A stretch of DNA of 64,000 nt from Acidobacteriota bacterium (GCA_003222395.1 QHWB01000030.1:1-64000); one strand, 5' to 3'. Shown: positions 50,746-59,834, counted from the first letter of the stretch. Translations and numbers: made by a program. The notes: generated by a model not told the origin, from the sequence alone.

Positions 50746-51720
50746 ATGCGTCTGGTGAAAGTCTTATGCGGTGCCGCGCTCATCGCGGCGTGTCTCGTGC
50801 CCGCGGCGCGAGCTGACGAGTGGAACAAGAAGACGTTTTTGACGTTTAGCAGTCCCGTGCAGATCCCTGGAGCCACACTTCAGGCCGGCACGTATATGTT
50901 TCAGCTCGCCGACCCCGACAACGCGCGGCACGTGGTGATGGTGTCGTCGAAGGAAGGCGACAAGACCTATGGAATGTTCATGACGATTCCCAACGAGCGC
51001 CTAAAGACGCCCGATGAGAACGTGATCATGTTCGCGGAATCGCCGGCCGGCACGCCGCAGGCGGTGCAGGCCTGGTTCTATCCTGGCGATCGGATCGGCG
51101 AAGAGTTCGTCTATCCGAAGGACCAGGCTTCGATGATCGCCAAGGCCAATCATCGCGAAGTGCTCGCGACGTCCGAGAACGTGAACTCGAAGGGTTCGGA
51201 GAGCGAGCGGATGGCGGCGATTCGCGGATCGAAGTACGGTCGCGTCGACGAGAGCGGCGCGATGAAGGGCGAGACGGCAAACACGAACGCGCAGTCGACG
51301 ACGGCGCAGTCGCCAGCCCCGCAACCGACAACGGCACAGGCAAGCAGGCCGGCGGCCGAAGCGAACAAGCCGGCGACGACGACCACCGCCAACAGTGGCG
51401 CGGCGACGACGACGGCGCCAAGTGCCACGACGACGGCGCCGAGCGCGTCGACGACCGCGGGCAATCGTCCGGCTGCGACAACGGCACCGGCGAACACGGT
51501 CAACGGACGCGACAGTAACGCGTCGGCCCACTCGAACGCGGTCGGAACCACTGGTCAGGTGCCCGACACGGCGAACACCGATCGACCCGCGCGGCAAAAC
51601 CGCGACAACCTGCCAGGCACGGCGAGCAGTCTCTCGCTCGTCGAATTGTTGAGCGGGCTGTCGATCGCCGGAGGTTTGACTCTGCGTGGCTTGAGGAGAC
51701 GGACGGCCGAAGCCCGGTAG
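50746..51720 (+). CDS. Secreted Thr/Ala-rich protein with LPGTAS sorting-signal-like C-terminus
   Basis: 324 residues with a signal peptide (about 1-23, ending A-R-A). An N-terminal domain (about 25-140, with KKTFLTFSSPVQIPGATLQAG and GEEFVYPKDQ) is of a kind common in Acidobacteriota but of unknown role. Residues about 180-285 are a low-complexity Thr/Ala/Pro linker. The C-terminus is LPGTAS (289-294), a hydrophobic segment of ~20 residues (VELLSGLSIAGGLTLRGL), and a basic tail RRRTAEAR: the layout of a sortase substrate, with Ala in place of Gly of LPxTG. A sortase gene lies 1 kb downstream. AGGAGGAAAG precedes the ATG. Confidence 0.8.
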   Translation: MRLVKVLCGAALIAACLVPAARADEWNKKTFLTFSSPVQIPGATLQAGTYMFQLADPDNARHVVMVSSKEGDKTYGMFMTIPNERLKTPDENVIMFAESPAGTPQAVQAWFYPGDRIGEEFVYPKDQASMIAKANHREVLATSENVNSKGSESERMAAIRGSKYGRVDESGAMKGETANTNAQSTTAQSPAPQPTTAQASRPAAEANKPATTTTANSGAATTTAPSATTTAPSASTTAGNRPAATTAPANTVNGRDSNASAHSNAVGTTGQVPDTANTDRPARQNRDNLPGTASSLSLVELLSGLSIAGGLTLRGLRRRTAEAR

Positions 51721-51732
51721 ATCCCGGTAGAT

Positions 51733-51900
51733 AATCTCTGCAGGGCAGGAAGCGTGGGATAGGCAGGAAAGGACAGCGAGCGATGGCGAAGATCGCTTTA
51801 GCACTTCTCACGCTCGTTTTCTTCTCCGCGCATCCTGCCCCTCCGGTCTATCCTGCCCTTCTTCATCCCGCACTGCCCGCCGGTCCTGCCCAGCAAGAAC
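51733..51900. repeat. Short-period inverted tract T13 (GGGCAGG/CCTGCCC class)
   Basis: GGGCAGGAAGCGTGGGATAGG and GCAGGAAAGG (51741-51775) precede the VWA start codon. Complementary CCTGCCC, TATCCTGCCCTTC and CCTGCCC words follow at 51833-51898 inside the coding region, where they encode the Pro/Ala-rich end of the signal region. Confidence 0.7.
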
Positions 51901-52742
51901 CAAGCTTCCGCAGCGCCTCGACGGAGCTCGTCGTCCTTCCAGTCGTCGTCTCAGAAAAGCACGGGTCGTACGTCTCGGACCTGCCGCGCGATCGCTTCGC
52001 CGTCTATGACAACGGACGGCGGATGTCGATCGAGTTCTTCAGCAACGAGGACAGTCCCGTCACGATCGGGTTGATCATCGACGCCAGCAGCAGCATGCGG
52101 ACGAAGATCGGCGAAGTCGCCGCGGCCGCGATTGCCTTTGCGAGGTCGAGCAATCCCGACGACGAGCTGTTCGCGCTCCGGTTCAACGACGACGTGCGCA
52201 ATGCGGTCGGGAAGGATGGGTTTCTGCGCGCAGGCGATCACGACGCGCTGAGCGGAGCGCTGTTGTCGATTCGACCCGAAGGGCGGACCGCGCTCTACGA
52301 TGCGCTCCTCGCGGGGCTCGATCGGCTCGACGAAAGCGCGCGCGCGCGCAAGGCGCTCGTACTCATCAGCGACGGCGGCGACAACGCGAGCGCGGCGAAG
52401 CTCGACGTCGTGCTGCAGCGCGCGCGAAAGTCGAACGCCGCCATCTACACGATCGGATTGTTCGACGCCGACGATCCGGACCGCAATCCCGGCGCGCTGA
52501 AATCGCTGGCGCGCGACACGGGCGGCGAGCGCTTCCTGCCGCGCTCGGCCGGTCCGCTGATGACCGCGTGCCAGCACATCGCGCGCGACATTCGCGCCGG
52601 CTACACCATCGGCTACGCGCCGCCGGATCGCGACGGCCACTTCCATCGAGTGCGCGTGCAAATCGAGCCCGCGGATCCGCGTCACCTCGACATCCGGACG
52701 CGGCCCGGCTACTTCGCCGCGGGTCCATCGGCCTCGCGATGA
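51783..52742 (+). CDS. VWA-domain protein of the acidobacterial type
   Basis: 319 residues with a signal peptide (1-18). A leading strand region (TELVVLPVVVSEKHGSYVSDLPRDRFAVYDNGRR) is typical of the acidobacterial VWFA-related family (TIGR03436). The VWA fold follows with the metal-ion-dependent adhesion site DASSSM, Thr in GRTALYDALLAGL, and Asp in LISDGGDN. It binds protein or polymer partners outside the cell. It sits between the LPGTAS protein and the sortase; its stop overlaps the sortase start (ATGA), so the two are coupled. The signal region is partly repeat-encoded (PALLHPALPAGPA). Confidence 0.9.
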   Translation: MAKIALALLTLVFFSAHPAPPVYPALLHPALPAGPAQQEPSFRSASTELVVLPVVVSEKHGSYVSDLPRDRFAVYDNGRRMSIEFFSNEDSPVTIGLIIDASSSMRTKIGEVAAAAIAFARSSNPDDELFALRFNDDVRNAVGKDGFLRAGDHDALSGALLSIRPEGRTALYDALLAGLDRLDESARARKALVLISDGGDNASAAKLDVVLQRARKSNAAIYTIGLFDADDPDRNPGALKSLARDTGGERFLPRSAGPLMTACQHIARDIRAGYTIGYAPPDRDGHFHRVRVQIEPADPRHLDIRTRPGYFAAGPSASR

Positions 52743-53410
52743 CACGAGACGCGCTGCTTGGTTGGATCGAACGCGGGCTGCTCGCGATCGGCCTCGTGCT
52801 CGGCGTCTGGTGCGCCTTCGTGTTGATCGAGGCGCGCCGCACGCAGTCGCAGCCGCTGCCCGCCGCGAGAGCCGCACACACGCTGCCGGGTGAAGACGAA
52901 CGTGCGTCGCCCGCGCCGGCGGCCGGGACGCTGCTCGCGCGCCTCGAATCGCCCACGCTCGATTTGTCCACTGTCGTGCTCGAAGGCAGCGACGACCGGA
53001 CGCTTCGCCGCGGCGCGGGACACATCGAAGATACGCCGCTCCCTGGTCAGCGCGGCAACGTCGGCATCGCCGGTCACCGGGACACGGTGTTCCGCGCCCT
53101 GCGCGGCGCAAAAGCCGGCGACGCGCTGAGCCTGACCATGCCGGATCGCGTTTATCAGTACCGCGTCACGAGAACGTTGATCGTGAAGCCCGAAGACGTG
53201 TACGTGCTCGACCCGACCGCCCGCCCGACGCTGACGCTCGTGACGTGCTATCCGTTCGAATTCATCGGCCACGCGCCGAAGCGATTCATCGTGCAGGCAG
53301 AGTTGGTGAACGAACGGTCGCGCGAGTCGAGTGCGTCGGGTGAGTCGGGTGAGTCTAGTGGGTCGGGTGATTCTGGTGCGTCGCGTGGGCCTGGTGGGTC
53401 GCGTAGGTAA
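52739..53410 (+). CDS. Class D/E-like sortase
   Basis: 223 residues. An N-terminal membrane anchor (about 10-30) is followed by a Pro/Ala linker and the sortase barrel. The catalytic residues are His113 (GIAGHRDTVF), Cys170 (TLVTCYPF) and Arg182 (APKRFIV). It should cut LPxTA/LPxTG-like signals and join them to an acceptor; the acceptor in this Gram-negative-type envelope is unknown. The likely substrate is encoded two genes upstream. The last ~28 residues (SGESGESSGSGDSGASRG) are low complexity and encoded by a nine-base-period tract. Start overlaps the VWA stop. Confidence 0.9.
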   Translation: MTRDALLGWIERGLLAIGLVLGVWCAFVLIEARRTQSQPLPAARAAHTLPGEDERASPAPAAGTLLARLESPTLDLSTVVLEGSDDRTLRRGAGHIEDTPLPGQRGNVGIAGHRDTVFRALRGAKAGDALSLTMPDRVYQYRVTRTLIVKPEDVYVLDPTARPTLTLVTCYPFEFIGHAPKRFIVQAELVNERSRESSASGESGESSGSGDSGASRGPGGSRR

Positions 53411-53452
53411 TGCATTCGACCTACCCGACCCATCAGACCTACCTGACCTGTC
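53328..53452. repeat. Nine-base-period inverted tract T14 at convergent gene ends
   Basis: GTCGGGTGA/GTCTAGTGG/GTCGCGTGG nonamers run from 53331 to 53409. The other arm (CGACCTACC-CGACCCATC-AGACCTACC-TGACC) runs from 53418 to 53452. It encodes the sortase C-terminal tail and stop and could form a long terminator-like hairpin between two convergent genes. Confidence 0.8.
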
Positions 53453-53453
53453 C

Positions 53454-54311
53454 TTATCGCTGCTTGTTGACGGCCACGGTGAAGTAACCGCTGTTGTCGC
53501 CCAGCTCGTTGTCGTTGACGCCGAGCATCAGACGGCCGTCGGCCGGCATCACGATCGGCTGTGTGTTCGAACCGATCGGAAATGGCGCCATGTTGCCGAC
53601 CTTGGCGATCAATCCACCGACCGGCATCACCGGCACCGGATAGCTCGGTTGCTTCAGCTCACCGTTTCCGTCGGGACCCGCGGTCATCCCCGGCGACTGG
53701 CCGTACGAGATCTGACCGCTGGCGCGGAACGCCACGCGATCGCCCTTCTTCACCGTGACGCCCGTGTCGGTCCACGCCTGATTCGCGTCGACGCGGATTT
53801 CGCCGGGATTGAGCGGCACTCCCGCGGTTCCGGACGTGCCGACGGCGGTCGAGGCCGGCGCGTTGAACGCCACGCGCGCGCTCTGCGGATTCAGATACAC
53901 ACGCGCCACGTCGGTCACCGCGTACTGCTGCTGCTCACCGGATGCGTTCTTCCACAGCAGCGTGTTGCCGTGCGCGATGTTGACGAACTGACCGTTCTGC
54001 GACTGGCCGTTGCGCAGCACGAGGAAGTGGCCGCTCGCCGGAATGGTCTGCAGCTCGTTCGCGCTCGGCTGTCCGCCGGCGAAGTCGATCACCGCGACCT
54101 GGCTTTCCGGATACGACTGCTCTTTGCCGTCATCGGTCCCGAGATTGAAATTCGCGTCGATGAGGTTCGTATCGTTGCCGCCGTGGTGGACCAGCGTGCC
54201 GGTCTTCCGGTCGCCGTTGCTGAGAATGAAGGTCGCGCGTTCGTTGGCGGCCAGTGCGTAAATCCCCGCGCAACCGACGAGCGCGACAGTAGCGATGAGT
54301 CGCCGAACCAT
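53454..54311 (-). CDS. Secreted protein with PA-IL (LecA)-like C-terminal domain
   Basis: 285 residues with a signal peptide (about 1-22). The N-terminal part (25-140) contains a small beta domain (ATFILSNGDRKTGTLVHHGG) of the type found in acidobacterial secreted proteins. The C-terminal ~120 residues resemble the LecA/PA-IL galactose-binding fold: WTDTGVTVKKGDRVAFRASG, YPVPVMPVGGLIAKVGN and MLGVNDNELGDNSGYFTVAV, the last carrying the calcium-binding Asp/Asn residues. It may bind galactosides at the cell surface. The ATG at 54311 is used because the signal peptide starts there. Confidence 0.8.
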   Translation of the reverse strand: MVRRLIATVALVGCAGIYALAANERATFILSNGDRKTGTLVHHGGNDTNLIDANFNLGTDDGKEQSYPESQVAVIDFAGGQPSANELQTIPASGHFLVLRNGQSQNGQFVNIAHGNTLLWKNASGEQQQYAVTDVARVYLNPQSARVAFNAPASTAVGTSGTAGVPLNPGEIRVDANQAWTDTGVTVKKGDRVAFRASGQISYGQSPGMTAGPDGNGELKQPSYPVPVMPVGGLIAKVGNMAPFPIGSNTQPIVMPADGRLMLGVNDNELGDNSGYFTVAVNKQR

Positions 54312-54370
54312 CGTGTGCCTCCTCTCTGATGTATTCGCGTCTACGAACACAGAGCAAGAGGCTGGCCAAT

Positions 54371-54994
54371 CTAGAACTTGATGCCGATACCGACTTGCGC
54401 CCGCTGAGTTTTGTTCACGCTGGAGGCATCACCCGTCGCAAGCACGGCGCCGAAGCGGTAGCTGAGGTCGAGGAAGTAGCGCTTGGCGAAGCCGACCGTC
54501 GCGCCGCCGCCGATCATGATGATCGGCCGGTTCTGAGTGCCGTTGAGGTCGCTGCCGAACTGGACGAGGTCGCTGTTCGCACTCAGTGTCGTTTCGTTTT
54601 TCACGTGAGCCAGACCCACACCAAGCGCGACGTACGGATCGACGTTGACCGACGCAGGCCAGTGGTAGCGAAGTCCCGCGTCGACAAACGTGATCCTGGA
54701 GATTGACGTCGCCGTCGCGCCGACGTTCGCCGCGATTAGAGCGGCATCGTCGTCCATCTGCGACGTCGCCGCGTTGCCAATGTGCCCGCCTTCGACGAAC
54801 ACGTCGAAGTCCGGCGAGAGATGGAATCCGTATTCGCCGCCGATCGAGGTGTCGGACTTATGGCCGAGCGTCGCGGCGAAATCGAATTCAGCGTAGCTTG
54901 TGGTCGCGCCCGTCGCGGTCTGCGCCGTGGCGACCGCAGACGCGCAAAGCGTCAGCGCGAGCAATATTGGTACAACACGAGCGAATCGCATCAT
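54371..54994 (-). CDS. Outer-membrane beta-barrel protein
   Basis: 207 residues with a signal peptide (about 1-24, ending A-T-A-Q). Alternating strands (YAEFDFAATLGHKSDTSIGGEYGF, VEGGHIGN, YVALGVGLAHVKNE, YFLDLSYRFGAVLATGD) and the terminal QVGIGIKF, with C-terminal Phe, are those of an eight-stranded OmpA/OmpW-type barrel. No ligand can be inferred. It is followed by the PA-IL-like gene on the same strand after about 60 bases. Confidence 0.85.
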   Translation of the reverse strand: MMRFARVVPILLALTLCASAVATAQTATGATTSYAEFDFAATLGHKSDTSIGGEYGFHLSPDFDVFVEGGHIGNAATSQMDDDAALIAANVGATATSISRITFVDAGLRYHWPASVNVDPYVALGVGLAHVKNETTLSANSDLVQFGSDLNGTQNRPIIMIGGGATVGFAKRYFLDLSYRFGAVLATGDASSVNKTQRAQVGIGIKF

Positions 54995-55123
54995 CTATAC
55001 GTCCTCCGTCACGGGGGAATCTCCGGCTTCCTGGGTCGCGGAAAGGGCTGGGACCTACCGCTTTTTACGAGGAGAGGGCCGGAAGTATAGCACGCCGTGG
55101 TATTCTGGATGCGCATCAGCAAC

Positions 55124-55789
55124 ATGAGCGAAGACGTTACGCCACTGACGGTTCCAGAGTTTGCTGCGCCTCTCGACGTGGCGGTCGAGGTCCAGGCGCC
55201 GGCGGTCGTTCCGGCCGAGGCGGCGGCAGTGGCCGTGACCGAACCGCCCACCATCGACGCCATCGCGCCGTGGAAGAAAATGGGCAGCGAAATCCTCGCA
55301 GGGGTGCAGACGCTCGTGTCGGCCGCGGTGTACGCCACGCTCATCGTCACCTTCGGGTTTCAGGTGGCGCGCGTCGACGGCCTGAGCATGGCGCCGACGC
55401 TCGAGGATCACGATCGCCTCATCGTGAACAAGCTCGTGTACGAACTCGGCGAGCCGCGGCCTGGCGACATCGTGATGCTCTACTACCCGCTCAACCCCGA
55501 GAAGATGTTCGTCAAGCGGGTGATTGCGAAGGAAGGCGATACCGTCCGCATCGTCGACGGTCGCGTCTACGTGAACGACATCCCGCTCCACGACGACTAC
55601 GTCCCCGCAGAGTTCCGCAGCCACGACGACTGGGGCCCGCAGGTCATCCAGCAGGGCTACTACTTCGTCATGGGCGATCACCGCAACAACAGCTCCGACA
55701 GCCGTCACTGGGGGCCCGTGCCGAAGAAGTACATCGTCGGCAAGGTGAAGGTCCGCTGGTGGCCGATCCAGGACGCGAAAATCTTCTAG
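55124..55789 (+). CDS. lepB: Signal peptidase I
   Basis: 221 residues. An N-terminal Ala/Val/Pro-rich cytoplasmic extension of ~50 residues precedes one membrane helix (about 66-84). The catalytic Ser is in VDGLSMAPTL and the general-base Lys in FVKRVIAKEGD; box E reads YYFVMGDHRNNSSDSRHWG. It removes signal peptides from exported proteins. The ATG at 55124 is one of three possible starts (55097, 55109, 55124). A TATAGC box and a TATTCT box occur upstream. It stands beside the sortase and surface-protein cluster but is not clearly in that operon. Confidence 0.93.
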   Translation: MSEDVTPLTVPEFAAPLDVAVEVQAPAVVPAEAAAVAVTEPPTIDAIAPWKKMGSEILAGVQTLVSAAVYATLIVTFGFQVARVDGLSMAPTLEDHDRLIVNKLVYELGEPRPGDIVMLYYPLNPEKMFVKRVIAKEGDTVRIVDGRVYVNDIPLHDDYVPAEFRSHDDWGPQVIQQGYYFVMGDHRNNSSDSRHWGPVPKKYIVGKVKVRWWPIQDAKIF

Positions 55790-55798
55790 CCGCGCCTA

Positions 55799-55852
55799 GT
55801 TACTACGGTAATCGACTATTCGAAACCGGACATCGCCTTACCACGATTTCGT
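55799..55852. repeat. 54-bp dispersed repeat, copy A
   Basis: Matches 63179-63230 at roughly 45 of 54 positions. Shared blocks are GACTATTCGAAA, CGGACAT, CCTTA and CACGATTTCG. CGAAA..CGATTTCG forms an inverted pair. It lies between the convergent lepB and acyl-CoA-ligase genes. Confidence 0.75.
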
Positions 55853-55877
55853 CGATCGCTCGCCCGCCCCCACGCGA

Positions 55878-57485
55878 TTAAGAATTCAGAAGCTGTTCAT
55901 GCTCCTGTCGCAGCTTGTACTTCTGAATCTTCCCTGAGGCGGTCATCGGGAACTCGGTCACGAAGCGGACGTACTTGGGCACTTTGAACTTCGCGAGCAT
56001 GTCGGCACAGAACGCGATCAGCTCCTCGGCGCTCACCTGTTTGTTCGCGCGCACGGCCGCCGCGACCGTTTCGCCGAAGAACGCGTCGGGCACGCCGTAG
56101 ACGTACGCGTCGGCCACCGCGTGATGCTCGCGGAGCCGGTCTTCAATTTCCTTCGGCGCGATGTTCTCGCCGCCGCGGATGATCAGATCCTTGATGCGTC
56201 CCGTGATGCGGACGTAGCCCTCGGCGTCGATGCTCGCTTCGTCGCCGGTGTGCAGCCAGCCGTCCGCGTCGATCGCGGCGCGCGTCGCATCCGCGTCGTT
56301 GTAGTACCCCTTCATCACGTTGTAGCCGCGGCAGCACAGCTCGCCGCGCTCGCCCGCCGTGCGCTCGGCGCCGCTGGCCGGATCGACGATCTTCACTTCG
56401 AGCTCCGGCAGCACGACGCCGACGGTCTGCGACCGCCGGCCGATCGCGCAGTCGCGCGGCGTCATCGTGATGCCGGGCGACGACTCCGTCATCCCGTACG
56501 CGATGGTGATCTCCGGCATGTGCATCTCGGTCATCACGCGCCGCATCAGCGGCTCGGGACAGAGCGCGCCCGCCATCACGCCGGTGCGCAGCGACGTGAG
56601 GTCGTAGCGCGCGAAGTCCGGATGTTCGAGCTCGGCGATGAACATCGTCGGTACGCCGTAGAGCGCCGTGCACCGCTCGCGATCGATCGTCTCAAGCACG
56701 CGCCTGGGATCGAACGCCTCGACGGCGCAGAGACATGCGCCGTGCGTGTAGGCGCCGAGGACGCCGATCACGCAGCCGAAGCAATGGAACAGGGGGACGC
56801 AAAGGCACAAACGATCGGCCGGCGTGAAGGCGAGCTGTCGTCCGAGCGCCTCGCCGTTGTTGACGATGTTGCGGCTCGAGAGCATGACGCCTTTGGGGAA
56901 GCCGGTCGTCCCCGACGTGTACTGCATGTTGATGACATCGTCGACGCCGACCGACCGGCTCCGCGCATCGAGCCCGGCCTCGCTCACCTGCTCTGCGCGC
57001 GCGCAAACGTCGGAGAACGGAATCAGACCCGGCGGAGTGCTTTCCGCGCCTATATAGATGATGCGCTCGAGCGTCCCAATGCGGCCGGCGAAGGCGCCGG
57101 CTTTCTCGAGCTCCGCGATGTAGTCGATGTCGCGGAAGCCGCCAATCGTCACGAGCGTCGCCGCCTCGCTCTGCCGCAGCAGATAGTCGATTTCTTTCGA
57201 TCGCAGCGACGTGTTGGCGGTGACGAGGATCGCGCCGATCTTCGCGAGCGCGAATTGCAGCACGATCCATTCGGGCACGTTCGTTGCCCACAGGACGACG
57301 CGCTCGCCCGAAGACACGCCAAGCGCCATCAATCCGCGCGCGGCGCGCCGCGATTCGTCTTCGAGCTCCGCAAATGTGTAACGCGGACCGTCGACGTACA
57401 CCAGCGCATCGTTGCGCGGAAGTGCACGCGCCAAAAATGTAAGCAGATCACCGACTGTGACATCGCGATACGAGCCGGAAATCAT
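55878..57485 (-). CDS. AMP-forming acyl-CoA synthetase
   Basis: 535 residues of the ANL superfamily. The P-loop-like motif is [17 protein letters not shown], followed by [79 protein letters not shown], and the catalytic Lys near the end ([12 protein letters not shown]). This resembles medium- or long-chain fatty-acyl-CoA ligases. It activates a carboxylic acid as acyl-AMP and then thioester. The ATG at 57485 is chosen because homology starts there; longer extensions run antisense to the PilZ gene. Confidence 0.93.
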   Translation of the reverse strand: MISGSYRDVTVGDLLTFLARALPRNDALVYVDGPRYTFAELEDESRRAARGLMALGVSSGERVVLWATNVPEWIVLQFALAKIGAILVTANTSLRSKEIDYLLRQSEAATLVTIGGFRDIDYIAELEKAGAFAGRIGTLERIIYIGAESTPPGLIPFSDVCARAEQVSEAGLDARSRSVGVDDVINMQYTSGTTGFPKGVMLSSRNIVNNGEALGRQLAFTPADRLCLCVPLFHCFGCVIGVLGAYTHGACLCAVEAFDPRRVLETIDRERCTALYGVPTMFIAELEHPDFARYDLTSLRTGVMAGALCPEPLMRRVMTEMHMPEITIAYGMTESSPGITMTPRDCAIGRRSQTVGVVLPELEVKIVDPASGAERTAGERGELCCRGYNVMKGYYNDADATRAAIDADGWLHTGDEASIDAEGYVRITGRIKDLIIRGGENIAPKEIEDRLREHHAVADAYVYGVPDAFFGETVAAAVRANKQVSAEELIAFCADMLAKFKVPKYVRFVTEFPMTASGKIQKYKLRQEHEQLLNS

Positions 57486-57513
57486 GGCGCGGGGGATTGT
57501 ATACTGGAGTCCT
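57486..57513. promoter_or_regulatory. 28-bp divergent promoter with overlapping -10 boxes
   Basis: Plus-strand TATACT (57500-57505) lies eight bases before a GTG at 57514. Minus-strand TACAAT (57501-57496) lies ten bases before the ATG at 57485. The two boxes share two bases. Confidence 0.5.
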
Positions 57514-58167
57514 GTGACACGAACAGACACGATGACGCAGACGTGCACCGTGCTCGTGGGTGCGGCAGACCGGCTGCCGCATCTGAAGGCGCGCGTGAAC
57601 CAACCCGACGGCGAACTGCTCGACTTCCTCGACGTCGACCCCTTACGCGCGCTCGAAGCCATCGTCAAGCGGCGGCCCAGGGTCATCGCGCTAGAGCGGC
57701 TGTTCGCGGCATCGCCGCGCGGAGCGGCCCTCATCAATCGGGTCAAGGGCGACAGGAATCTCGTCGACACCGAGATCCGCGTCCTGGCCCACGACAGCGA
57801 GTACATGCGCGTCGTGCCGCGCCCCTCGTCGTCGGCCGCGCAGGCCGTCGATCAGCGCGGGACGCGCCGCGCGCCGCGGTTCAAGATGGCGCCGAAGGTC
57901 ATGGCGCTCGTCGACGGCAAGCACGCGACGCTCGTCGACCTGTCGACGATCGGCGCGCAGATCGTGTCGCCGGCCGCACTCAAGCCCAATCAGATGATCC
58001 CGATGACGCTCAGCGACGAGGTCGGCGTCGTGAAGTTCAGCGCCGAGGTTGCGTGGACGTCGTTCGAGATCCCACCCAACAGCGGCCCGCGCTACCGCGC
58101 CGGCGTCGAGTTCGTTGAAGCCGACGCGATGGCGGTCGAGGCGTACTGCACGAGACACAGGGCCTGA
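57514..58167 (+). CDS. PilZ-domain protein
   Basis: 217 residues. The N-terminal ~110 residues have a receiver-like alpha/beta pattern ([37 protein letters not shown]) without phosphorylation residues. The C-terminal ~95 residues form a PilZ domain: RRAPRFKM (in place of the usual RxxxR), [13 protein letters not shown] (in place of D/NxSxxG), and [10 protein letters not shown]. It probably binds cyclic di-GMP or signals by protein contact. GTG at 57514 is favoured by the TATACT box; ATG at 57532 (MTQTCTVLV) is an alternative. The gene precedes hutH by 29 bases. Confidence 0.8.
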   Translation: MTRTDTMTQTCTVLVGAADRLPHLKARVNQPDGELLDFLDVDPLRALEAIVKRRPRVIALERLFAASPRGAALINRVKGDRNLVDTEIRVLAHDSEYMRVVPRPSSSAAQAVDQRGTRRAPRFKMAPKVMALVDGKHATLVDLSTIGAQIVSPAALKPNQMIPMTLSDEVGVVKFSAEVAWTSFEIPPNSGPRYRAGVEFVEADAMAVEAYCTRHRA

Positions 58168-58196
58168 CCGGACGCTCGGAGTAAGATCGCTCGTCG

Positions 58197-59762
58197 ATGA
58201 TTTTGCTCGACGGCTCCTCGCTCTCGCTCGAACAACTCCTGAACATCGCGGATGGCGCCGAACGGGTAGGTCTGACGCCCGAGGCGCGCACGCGCGTTCG
58301 GGCATCACGCGACGTCGTCGAGCGGCGCGCGCGCGGCGACGAGCCGGCCTACGGCATCAACACCGGATTTGGATCGTTCGCCGACGTCAAGATCGCGCTC
58401 GGCGCGCTCGAAACGCTGCAGCTGAACCTTCTTCGGAGCCACGCCGCAGGCGTCGGCGATCCGCTGCCGGTCCGCGCGGTGCGCGCGACGATGGCGCTTC
58501 GCGCCAACGTGCTGGCCAAGGGCTTCTCGGGAATCAGCATCGAGACGCTCGACGCGCTGATCGCGCTTGTTAATAATGATGTGCATCCGCGCGTGCCATC
58601 GCGGGGATCGGTCGGCGCCAGCGGCGATCTCGCGCCGCTCGCGCACCTGGCGCTGGTGCTGATTGGGGAAGGTGAGGCGGTTTTTGGTCGCTCGGCTGAA
58701 AGCCTCGCGCTCCACGATGTAGGGCGAGCCTTTCAGGCGAGCCAGACGATGCCGGGAGCAGATGCCCTACAGCGCGCCGGCCTGAAGCCGATCGTCCTCG
58801 GTGCCAAGGAGGGCCTCGCGCTGATCAACGGGACGCAGCCGTCGACCGCCGTTCTCGCGCTGGCGCTTGCGGCGGCCGAACAGCTCGCGCGAGCGGCCGA
58901 CATCGCGGCGGCTCTTTCGATTGACGCCTTGCGCGGCTCCATTCACCCGTTCGAAGGCCGCGTCCACGCGGCCCGCCCCTTCCGCGGACAGCAGATCTCG
59001 GCGGCCAACATCGAGCGCCTGATGCACGGCAGCGGCATCAACGAGTCGCACGAGTTCTGCGGCAAGATCCAGGACGCCTACTCGATGCGGTGCGCGCCGC
59101 AGGTGCACGGCGCGGCCCGCGAAGCGCTCCGGTTCGTCCGAGAAACCGTCGCCATCGAGGCTAACAGCGCCACCGACAACCCGATGGTTTTCGCGGAAAC
59201 CGGCGATATCGTGTCGTGCGGCAACTTTCATGGCGCGCCGATTGCCATCGCGGCCGATCTGCTGGCCGCCGCCATCGTCCCGATCGCCACCATCAGCGAG
59301 CGGCGGACCGATCGCCTCGTCAATCCGGCGCTGAGCGAGCTGCCGGCGTTCCTGACGCGCGAGGGCGGCGTCAATTCCGGCTTCATGCTGGCGCAGGTCA
59401 CGGCCGCCGCCGTCGCGTCGGAGCTCAAGACGCTCGCGCATCCGGCCGGCGTCGACACGATCCCGACGTCGGCGAACAAGGAGGACCACGTCAGCATGAG
59501 CATGACGGCCGCATTGAAAGCCGACGCCGCGGTCGCGCGTGCGCGCGAGGTGGTGGCCATCGAAATTTTATGTGCATGTCAGGCGATCGACCTGCTCGCG
59601 CCGCTCGCAACGTCGCCGCTGTTGAAAAATGTTCACTCGCTCGTCCGATCGCGCGTGCCGACGCTCGCATCCGATCGCCAGCCGTCGCCCGACATCGTCG
59701 CGATCGCAGATCTGATTGCATCGAGCGCGCTAGAAAACGCATGCGACGGTGTAGTCAAGTGA
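58197..59762 (+). CDS. hutH: Histidine ammonia-lyase with in-frame REPIN insertion
   Basis: 521 residues. The MIO cofactor forms from Ala141-Ser142-Gly143 in GSVGASGDLAPLAHLAL. Other motifs: YGINTGFGSFADVKI, LLRSHAAGVGDPL, EGLALINGTQPSTAVLALAL, QDAYSMRCAPQVHG and NSATDNPMVF. It deaminates histidine to urocanate. Residues about 165-183 (SAESLALHDVGRAFQAS) are encoded by a REPIN inserted in the surface loop between GEGEA and MPGADALQRAGL; the family has only a few residues there. TAAGAT lies nine bases before the ATG. hutU follows after a gap with its own promoter. Confidence 0.97.
   Translation: MILLDGSSLSLEQLLNIADGAERVGLTPEARTRVRASRDVVERRARGDEPAYGINTGFGSFADVKIALGALETLQLNLLRSHAAGVGDPLPVRAVRATMALRANVLAKGFSGISIETLDALIALVNNDVHPRVPSRGSVGASGDLAPLAHLALVLIGEGEAVFGRSAESLALHDVGRAFQASQTMPGADALQRAGLKPIVLGAKEGLALINGTQPSTAVLALALAAAEQLARAADIAAALSIDALRGSIHPFEGRVHAARPFRGQQISAANIERLMHGSGINESHEFCGKIQDAYSMRCAPQVHGAAREALRFVRETVAIEANSATDNPMVFAETGDIVSCGNFHGAPIAIAADLLAAAIVPIATISERRTDRLVNPALSELPAFLTREGGVNSGFMLAQVTAAAVASELKTLAHPAGVDTIPTSANKEDHVSMSMTAALKADAAVARAREVVAIEILCACQAIDLLAPLATSPLLKNVHSLVRSRVPTLASDRQPSPDIVAIADLIASSALENACDGVVK
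58690..58742. repeat. In-frame REPIN inside hutH
   Basis: Left unit with core GGCTGAAAGCC ending CTCC (58690-58713, GGAG on the minus strand); right unit beginning GTAG with core GCCTTTCAGGC (58719-58742). The two cores covary. Spacer five bases. Confidence 0.85.
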
Positions 59763-59781
59763 AAAATATTTTCTTTTTGAA

Positions 59782-59810
59782 TTGACAACCTCGGCTTCGC
59801 TTCTTAAGGT
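59782..59810 (+). promoter_or_regulatory. Sigma70-like promoter of hutU
   Basis: TTGACA (59782-59787), a 17-base spacer and TAAGGT (59805-59810) lie 24 bases before the hutU start, in an AT-rich gap after hutH. Confidence 0.55.
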
Positions 59811-59834
59811 CTACTCTTCCGACCGCGTCATTCC

